Source: an uncultured bacterium
GTDB taxonomy: Bacteria > Patescibacteriota > Minisyncoccia > Phycocordibacterales > PALSA-1337
Direction: 5' to 3'
DNA: 17,466 nt
NCBI GenBank assembly: GCA_903870235.1
Contig: CAIQCA010000024.1
Location: 1-17,466, forward strand
Part shown: one piece after another, positions 12,609 to 17,466 of the stretch
How positions within the stretch are numbered: position 1 is the first letter of the stretch
How the letters are laid out: every line of letters begins with the position of its first letter
Made by a program: the position numbers and the translations under genes
The notes under the pieces: generated by a model
Database searches by the model: none
Told to the model about the DNA's origin: nothing
The model's input: the letters and a program-made list of their open reading frames with translations, nothing else

Positions 12609-13063
12609 TTATATTTCTTAAAGATTACACAAGCTAAGATAAATAAAATAGTAGAAGTGGTCGCTGAACCAAGACAGTACAAACAATATGAATGAATAAT
12701 AAATGCCATCAAATAAACAAACCAGATGGAAAACAATAATCCAAACACAGTAACCAGTAGTGAATACCTGAAAAGCCTCTCATGTTTCCCTTCTAGATAA
12801 GCGAAGGCTCCAGCGGCAACCAAAAGGTAGAATAATGCGCCAAATAATGCAACCGGAATCCCGAACATTACAGAATACGAGCTAGTCAAAACAGTCTCAC
12901 AACCAGAAACGATTGAACATGGTGGAATAACTCCTTGATAATGTTCAATCGCCAAATATGAAGCGTCGGCAAAACCGGCAAGAGCCACGATAAACACCAC
13001 AATAGCCCAACTAATTGGTACTGCCTGAAGTGGCTTGGTCAATAAGTTTTTTAAATTCTGCAT
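12590..13063 (-). CDS. Vitamin K epoxide reductase family membrane protein (VKOR)
   Basis: 157 aa with four to five hydrophobic helices. The two cysteine pairs of the family are present: loop Cys49 and Cys55 in PPCSIVSGC, and the active CxxC in SYCLYC (127-130). Bacterial VKOR reoxidises a DsbA-type thioredoxin and passes electrons to quinone, replacing DsbB. The DsbA-like gene lies directly upstream and overlaps it by 53 bp in another frame. No later Met start exists (a TTG at codon 8 is the only near alternative), so the overlap is probably real and suggests translational coupling. Confidence 0.92.
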   Translation of the reverse strand: MQNLKNLLTKPLQAVPISWAIVVFIVALAGFADASYLAIEHYQGVIPPCSIVSGCETVLTSSYSVMFGIPVALFGALFYLLVAAGAFAYLEGKHERLFRYSLLVTVFGLLFSIWFVYLMAFIIHSYCLYCLGSATTSTILFILACVIFKKYKWTMNS

Positions 13064-13667
13064 AGGTTGATGGAGTATTTATAGCTTTACCGTTAATAAA
13101 GAAGGTTGGTGTCGCATTGATGCCGGCCTTCTGACCACTTTGCGAATCCGCCTCTATGGCCTGTTTCGAAGTCGAAGTACCAAGGTCACCAATAAATCTT
13201 GGTATATCTAGGCCGAGAGTATTTGCATAACCAACAAAGGTCGGGGTTGGGTCAGCCGACTCTGTCCAATCAGAGTGATTCTTGAAAATAAGATCATACA
13301 TCTCCCAGAATTTACCCTGCTGACTAGCGGCTTCAGAAGCCATGGCTGCCGGCATAGCATTTGGATGTTGTGACAAAGGAAAATGCCTGTAGACAAATCT
13401 AACTGTAGTCGAAGATTCCTCTAACAACCTGGAAACTACAGGATAATAATTCTCACAGGCCGGACACTGAAAATCACTATACTCTATAATGGTTACTGGC
13501 GCAGTGGATGGACCTTTAACATGATCAACCTCCGAAACTGGCGCTGGAGAACCCGTAGCAACACCTGGAGCTATGACTGGTTTACTCATGGCCACTGCCA
13601 AACCCCACACGATCAAGGCCAATATAATAAGAAAACAAACCCAAAAAATTATGCGTTTTATATTCAT
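13011..13667 (-). CDS. DsbA-like membrane-anchored thiol oxidoreductase
   Basis: 218 aa. An N-terminal hydrophobic anchor (about 5-26) is followed by a Pro/Ser-rich linker and a DsbA/Thioredoxin_4-type domain. The active site is CPAC (68-71) in EYSDFQCPAC; the cis-proline loop is NATPTFF (Pro187). The inserted helical region (HPNAMPAAMASEAA) is as in Bdb/DsbA-like proteins. It should oxidise cysteines of exported proteins at the outer face and be recycled by the VKOR encoded next. Its ATG is 8 nt after the queA stop. Likely substrates in this window are the exported Cys-pair proteins at 14858-15442, 10232-11122 and 16391-17466 (inference). Confidence 0.92.
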   Translation of the reverse strand: MNIKRIIFWVCFLIILALIVWGLAVAMSKPVIAPGVATGSPAPVSEVDHVKGPSTAPVTIIEYSDFQCPACENYYPVVSRLLEESSTTVRFVYRHFPLSQHPNAMPAAMASEAASQQGKFWEMYDLIFKNHSDWTESADPTPTFVGYANTLGLDIPRFIGDLGTSTSKQAIEADSQSGQKAGINATPTFFINGKAINTPSTYAEFKKLIDQATSGSTN

Positions 13668-13675
13668 GAGGGTGA

Positions 13676-14857
13676 TTATATCACTAACATAGCATCTCCG
13701 AAAGAATAGAAACGAAATTGATTTTTTATGGCATATTCATATAAATCACGCCAAGTTTTTTGTTGCTCCGCTGCAAGAGCTCCATCTTTTTTATTTTGAC
13801 GATATTTATATTGGATAAAAGCGTCTAGTAAGACCAGTAATGAGGTATTCGGTAAATGAAAATTGGTTATAAGACCATCGACTATTTTAAAATCATAGGG
13901 TGGTTTAATAAATATCGATGTGTTACCGACGAAATCATCTCCAAAATCACCGGCGGAATCGCGAGCAGCATCAACTTTGTCGAGACTATTGGAAATATAC
14001 TCAGCAGTCGATTCGAGAACGCGTGTGGCCGTAGTACCAGAAGCAATTATCGGTCTTCCCTCTTTTTTGGCTGTGGCGATCATGTCGGCTGAAGTCTTTG
14101 GAACAAAAATCGGTTCTTCATGCAAGGTTTCTGCGCCCCTTCCCCGGTTTTCCAATTTCGAAGAGTCTACCGAGGAGAAAGTCCCACGACCAACATGCAG
14201 TGTCACGAAGGCCTTCTCGATATGTTTTGCTTCCAAAGCCCGAAAAACTTGAGGAGTGAAATGTAAAGATGCGGTGGGAGCAGCAACAGAGGCAAGTGAC
14301 ATGTTTGATAAACTGGGCATCTTTGCCGATGAACTATCTTGACCCAGTTTGCCACCAGCAAAGACGGTTTGATACTTAGCGCGTGCCTCTGCCTCGGTCA
14401 AAGTCGTATGAATATACGGGGGGAGTGGAGTGATTCCAACCGTCCTCATCAGATCCTGAAACTCTTCTGATGAAATAAGTATTTTTAAGGTAAATTCCTC
14501 ATTATCTTGAGAAACTACTTCGACAATATTATGACTGTTTATAGAAAGTAAGTCCCCTATTTTCAATTTTCTATCTGGTAAACCTTTGATAAGTAAGTCT
14601 GACTGCTTCTCGTTGACCAGAAAGAGGATCCTAACCTTACCACCAGTCGTCTTTGTAAGTTCCATCCTAGCCGGGACTACTCTGGTATCATTGAGCACTA
14701 AAACAGATTTTTCTGGCAAATATTTGTAAATATTTGCAAAAACATCTTCGAATATTTCTCCCGTCGCGGTTTTGTATATCAAAAGTCGTGCCGAATCTCG
14801 TGGATCAGCTGGTGTGTTAGCTATCAATTCATCTGGTAAGTCGTAATCGTAAGACAA
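13676..14857 (-). CDS. queA: tRNA preQ1(34) S-adenosylmethionine ribosyltransferase-isomerase QueA, with insertions
   Basis: 393 aa against about 340-356 in most bacteria. QueA transfers and isomerises the ribose of SAM onto preQ1 in tRNA, giving epoxyqueuosine. Family landmarks: YDLPDELIANTPADPRDSARL (N-terminus), LVLNDTRVVPAR (53-64), GITPLPPYI (141-149), SVAAPTASLHFT (190-201), HVGRGTF (221-227) and DGLITNFHLPNTSLLVL (327-343). The extra length sits in two places: a Ser/Gly-rich insert at about 167-189 before the SVAAPT motif and another at about 287-311 before the IFIKPPYDF segment. The start is TTG at 14857, directly after the upstream gene's TAA and in the same frame; no alternative Met occurs before residue 65. 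A possible Shine-Dalgarno TGGAGAG lies inside the upstream gene's end. Confidence 0.92.
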   Translation of the reverse strand: MSYDYDLPDELIANTPADPRDSARLLIYKTATGEIFEDVFANIYKYLPEKSVLVLNDTRVVPARMELTKTTGGKVRILFLVNEKQSDLLIKGLPDRKLKIGDLLSINSHNIVEVVSQDNEEFTLKILISSEEFQDLMRTVGITPLPPYIHTTLTEAEARAKYQTVFAGGKLGQDSSSAKMPSLSNMSLASVAAPTASLHFTPQVFRALEAKHIEKAFVTLHVGRGTFSSVDSSKLENRGRGAETLHEEPIFVPKTSADMIATAKKEGRPIIASGTTATRVLESTAEYISNSLDKVDAARDSAGDFGDDFVGNTSIFIKPPYDFKIVDGLITNFHLPNTSLLVLLDAFIQYKYRQNKKDGALAAEQQKTWRDLYEYAIKNQFRFYSFGDAMLVI

Positions 14858-15442
14858 TTATAGATAAAACTCTCCACTGTAAGCGAAAGGAACGTCTTGG
14901 CTTGAGGTTAGTTTAGTAGCGCTCTGGATAAGGACAGTATACGGGGTCTTAGACAATTCGGCTGGAACATCTATATTCGCAAATCCGGCACTAACGGGGG
15001 CAGTGACGACTCTCGAAGCAGCATGACCAGTAGAATCCAAAAGTAATACAGATACATGTGTCACAGAAGAACCTGGTGCGACATTCCAAATAACTTTTAC
15101 TGGCGACTTTGGGCTTACATGGTCACCCTCCTGAGGAGAGACAACTTTTATGGCGGGAGATACATTTACACCTGGAACGATCTTACCGCCTCCTGCTACA
15201 CTCTGGATGGTGCAGTCTGAAATTCTACACATTCCATGCTCTGACTGGAACAGAGTTTGCTTTGAAAGCTGAGCCAATTGATCCTGAGTATTTATCAAAT
15301 TATCTAATTTTATTCCGGCGTAAAAAGCCAGAGAGGGCAAAACTCCAATAAACAAGATGATAGCCCAAAATCTTGAGTGTACAGTGACTTTGTTCCAAAC
15401 AATATTTATTTCTTTCATATTTTTATTTAAAAGACGTCCCAT
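14858..15442 (-). CDS. Membrane-anchored protein with an extracytoplasmic Ig-like domain
   Basis: 194 aa, ATG with Shine-Dalgarno AGGAG 5 nt upstream. A basic N-terminus is followed by a transmembrane helix (about 25-44), a short region with a Cys pair (MCRISDC, about 71-77), and a C-terminal beta domain starting VVSPQEGDHVSPKSPVKVIWN. This resembles the Ser/Thr-rich Kre9/Knh1-type or Big-like extracellular domains (pattern SPxxGxxVxxxxPVxVxW). Function unknown; probably an envelope protein. Its TAA stop is directly followed, in the same frame, by the TTG start of queA. Confidence 0.75.
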   Translation of the reverse strand: MGRLLNKNMKEINIVWNKVTVHSRFWAIILFIGVLPSLAFYAGIKLDNLINTQDQLAQLSKQTLFQSEHGMCRISDCTIQSVAGGGKIVPGVNVSPAIKVVSPQEGDHVSPKSPVKVIWNVAPGSSVTHVSVLLLDSTGHAASRVVTAPVSAGFANIDVPAELSKTPYTVLIQSATKLTSSQDVPFAYSGEFYL

Positions 15443-15463
15443 AATGTCTCCTATATTATAACA

Positions 15464-15859
15464 CTATCTAAGAAAAATGTGTGGATAAAAGATAAGCACA
15501 CCAACAACAATGGCGAAAACCGCAGACAACAGGACGGCTCCGGCCGCGATATCCTTGGTATCCCTAGCAAAAGGATGATACTCAGGAGAAGTTAGGTCAA
15601 TATCCACCTCAATTGCCGAATTAAATGCTTCAGAAACAAATACCAAACTACAGACGATAAGTAATGTTATCCACTCCATGCGCGATAAACCCAGATAAAA
15701 TCCGAGTGCAATCACAGCAATAAATGCAACGACATGCAGCCATGCATTGTGAGTATTTTTGAAAAAAATCCATATACCTCGACTGGCATGAATAAAGCTT
15801 TTTGCTCTTTTTTTTATAGAAAATCCTTCCACTGGGTAATTATACCAGGTTCCCACCAT
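15464..15859 (-). CDS. dgkA: Diacylglycerol kinase / undecaprenol kinase (DgkA family)
   Basis: 131 aa with three hydrophobic helices, the normal small DgkA size. The family signature is present: SEAFNSAIEVDID (76-88) followed by ARDTKDIAAGAVLLSA (98-113). DgkA-family enzymes phosphorylate diacylglycerol in proteobacteria and undecaprenol in Gram-positive and many other bacteria; the substrate is not decidable here, but undecaprenol recycling for cell-wall lipid carriers is likelier in this lineage. The ATG at 15859 has AAGG 4 nt upstream. It is the first gene of the operon that continues through queA, dsbA-like, VKOR and the methyltransferase. Confidence 0.88.
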   Translation of the reverse strand: MVGTWYNYPVEGFSIKKRAKSFIHASRGIWIFFKNTHNAWLHVVAFIAVIALGFYLGLSRMEWITLLIVCSLVFVSEAFNSAIEVDIDLTSPEYHPFARDTKDIAAGAVLLSAVFAIVVGVLIFYPHIFLR

Positions 15860-15870
15860 AAAACCTTATC

Positions 15871-15899
15871 AGTAAGTATTATCCACATACCCACTTACT
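15871..15899. repeat. Inverted repeat between divergent genes
   Basis: AGTAAGT (15871-15877) and ACTTACT (15893-15899) are perfect 7-bp arms with a 15-nt spacing, lying between the dgkA start and the promoter of the 15929 gene. It may be an operator or chance. Confidence 0.3.
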
Positions 15900-15912
15900 A
15901 AATAAAATAGAA

Positions 15913-15921
15913 TGGTATAAT
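15913..15921 (+). promoter_or_regulatory. Extended -10 promoter of the 15929 gene (leaderless)
   Basis: TGGTATAAT is a perfect extended -10. The ATG begins 8 nt after its last base, exactly where transcription should start, and no Shine-Dalgarno is present. The -35 position (15893-15898) is weak. Confidence 0.65.
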
Positions 15922-15928
15922 AATATCC

Positions 15929-16348
15929 ATGAACATCAACCCTCACGTGTTTCCTCTCGGTAAGCCAATCTCGCCTCAAGAACACCAACGTTCATTGGTA
16001 AAATCAACAGTGATCACGGTATTAATCATAATTCTAGGGTTGTCTTATTGGTGGTTAAACGTGAAGCAACAAACGACACCGATAACGCCAGCAACAGATT
16101 TAAGTGGTCCTCCTCCAAGGACCATGCAGGCTTTACTTCCAAGCGCTCTTAGTAGTTCAACACAGTCAGTCATTATAGACCAAAAAGAACAGGATAATCT
16201 GGCTTCCCAGCTGGTTAAACCTCAAACACCTAGCTCATCAGCAAGTAAATCGTCAACGACAAAAACGCCGACCACCAAAACAGCGGCCACAACAAGTCCT
16301 GAACAACAAAGTTTACTCAATGCTATCAGCGGAACAAGCGCTAGATAA
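15929..16348 (+). CDS. Small membrane-anchored Ser/Thr-rich protein
   Basis: 139 aa. A polar N-terminus of about 25 residues is followed by one transmembrane helix (about 26-44, TVITVLIIILGLSYWWLNV) and a low-complexity tail rich in Ser, Thr, Pro and Lys (about 100-130, repeats of KTPTTKTAATTS). The tail is probably an extended exported linker. No domain is recognised and no function can be given. The perfect extended -10 just before the ATG, with no Shine-Dalgarno, predicts a leaderless mRNA. It converges on the surface-protein gene, 42 bp away. Confidence 0.7.
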   Translation: MNINPHVFPLGKPISPQEHQRSLVKSTVITVLIIILGLSYWWLNVKQQTTPITPATDLSGPPPRTMQALLPSALSSSTQSVIIDQKEQDNLASQLVKPQTPSSSASKSSTTKTPTTKTAATTSPEQQSLLNAISGTSAR

Positions 16349-16390
16349 AGTTAATCAATATTGTTTATTTGGAAAAGCTCCCAATCACTA

Positions 16391-17466
16391 TTAGTGTTCA
16401 ATGATGGTTGTATCAGTAATAACCAGAGTAGCAATAGCTGATTGTGAACCGGTGCCATTGGCTTTGCTGCAGGTTAGTGTAAGTTTGTATGTTCCGACAT
16501 TTGCACCAGTTGTAGAGATGTTTGAATTAATATTCTGTTGATCAGCAACAGCAGATATGTCCCAACTATCCCGTCCATTGATTGGCGGGTTTATGGTCGC
16601 TCCACAATTTGGTAATGCGGCCGGTTTGGTCCACGCAATATCGAAGGCATTACCCTTAGGAACGTGGACGTATGGGCCAAATGCAGTTGGATCTGGATTG
16701 ATAGAGGCTTTGAGATTAACAGTAGGGGCAGCTGAAACTGGAGGAATGACGACAGTATTAACAAAGACGCCAGGTGTAGAACAGGAGTTATGACTTGGCA
16801 GAGGAGAGCCGCTGGTTACGTTAACTACTGGAGTGTAAGTAGCCCCACCGGTCGCATATGTGACATTGAAGACACCGGTATTGTTTGACTGAGTAGCTGA
16901 TCCATCGCCGGGAATGAGTAAATAAGTGTATGATCCAGAGCCATTGGTAATGGTTGCTGTGACGGTGACAGATGCACCGGCAGTAATAGATGTTTGAGAG
17001 ACACCACAAGAGACAGTAGTCGATGGGAGTGATGCAACAGTTATAGTTTGCGTTCTAACGACATGCCCGGCAGCATTCGAACAATCTAGAGTATAAGTGG
17101 TTGTATTTGCTGGAGTGACAGTTTGGTTTCCATTGCTAGCTTGAGATACGAGAGGAAGAGAACCGGTCCAATCAGGTGTTGACTGGTTGTTTGACTTGAT
17201 ACAAGCATCTGCTCCAGATACTACCCACGATAGGCTCCAGCTTGAACCGGCAGAAATGTCATATAGAGAATCGATAGCTGAAGCTGTAAGAGATGAGCTC
17301 TTAGAGAGTGCCAATTGGGTTGCTAGGAATGACACGTTTGGAAGAGTTACCGGACACGTGGCTGAGGCTGTGGCAGAAACTGGTCCAGCTGCAGCCGATG
17401 AGCCATTAGCATTGGTAGCTATGACTTTGTAATAGTAAGTTGAACCAGGGGTCATGCCTCCAGAGA
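16391..17466 (-). CDS. Secreted or surface protein with Fn3/Ig-like domains, C-terminal part
   Basis: At least 358 codons; the frame stays open past the right edge (SGG precedes the first internal Met), so the N-terminus is missing. The first residues, TPGSTYYYKVIATNANGSS, are the end of a fibronectin type III domain. Two or three Ig/PKD-like beta domains follow, with typical ends such as TTTYTLDCSNAAG and GTYKLTLTCSKANGTGSQ. Cysteines are spaced as in disulfide-bonded Ig folds (ADACIKS, LDCSN, VSCGVS, NSCST, PNCGAT, LTCSK). There is no sorting signal or membrane anchor at the C-terminus, so it is probably secreted or held by other parts. The gene ends with TAA, TAG and TGA in a row (16393-16385). 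Confidence 0.8.
   Translation of the reverse strand, partial: SGGMTPGSTYYYKVIATNANGSSAAAGPVSATASATCPVTLPNVSFLATQLALSKSSSLTASAIDSLYDISAGSSWSLSWVVSGADACIKSNNQSTPDWTGSLPLVSQASNGNQTVTPANTTTYTLDCSNAAGHVVRTQTITVASLPSTTVSCGVSQTSITAGASVTVTATITNGSGSYTYLLIPGDGSATQSNNTGVFNVTYATGGATYTPVVNVTSGSPLPSHNSCSTPGVFVNTVVIPPVSAAPTVNLKASINPDPTAFGPYVHVPKGNAFDIAWTKPAALPNCGATINPPINGRDSWDISAVADQQNINSNISTTGANVGTYKLTLTCSKANGTGSQSAIATLVITDTTIIEH

Noticed and set aside
1..17466. CRISPR array, prophage or restriction system
   Set aside because: No regularly spaced repeats and no cas, phage structural or restriction genes are present in the window.

Overview
The window looks like the chromosome of a small-genome bacterium of the Candidate Phyla Radiation (Patescibacteria), most likely a parcubacterium. 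This is inferred from its gene content and architecture, not proven. The signs are tightly packed and overlapping genes, divergent short versions of nucleotide enzymes (ThyA, DHFR, an unusual two-domain deaminase), a DsbA-VKOR thiol oxidation pair, single-pass SIMPL and Ig/Fn3-like envelope proteins, and a secE-nusG-rplK block that is not followed by rplA. Of the 21 non-IS genes whose stop is visible, 14 end in TAA, 7 in TAG and none in TGA. The only TGA stop belongs to the IS200-type transposase.

Layout. 1-161: 5' part of glyA (-). 162-737: no protein gene, but a probable independent structured RNA of about 410 nt (-), with its own promoter, long-range closing helices and terminator. 738-1025: small orphan gene (-) with promoter and terminator. 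1238-2580: thyA plus a HIT-family gene (+), then a terminator. 2686-4351: a cytidylyltransferase-like gene followed by a two-domain dCMP-deaminase-like gene (-). 4446-4952: folA-like DHFR (+). About 4972-5561: a complete one-gene IS200-like element. 5635-7536: large SPFH/flotillin-like membrane protein (-), GC-richer than its neighbours. 7791-8744: acidic helical-repeat protein (+). 8833-10051: secE-nusG-rplK (-). 10232-11122: SIMPL protein with a metallothionein-like Cys cluster (-). 11243-11764: unknown gene (+). 11748-15859: six-gene minus-strand operon (dgkA-like, Ig-like membrane protein, queA, dsbA-like, VKOR, rRNA-type methyltransferase). 15929-16348: small anchored Ser/Thr-rich protein (+). 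16391-17466: 3' part of a secreted Fn3/Ig-like surface protein gene (-).

How the genes work together. GlyA, ThyA, the dCMP-deaminase-like protein and DHFR would form a complete thymidylate cycle within 5 kb: dCMP to dUMP, dUMP to dTMP, dihydrofolate to THF, and THF to methylene-THF. They lie in four separately promoted units. The DsbA-VKOR pair probably makes disulfides in the exported Cys-containing proteins encoded nearby. Several start codons lie only 6-12 nt downstream of a good -10 box, which suggests leaderless or near-leaderless mRNAs alongside classic Shine-Dalgarno genes.
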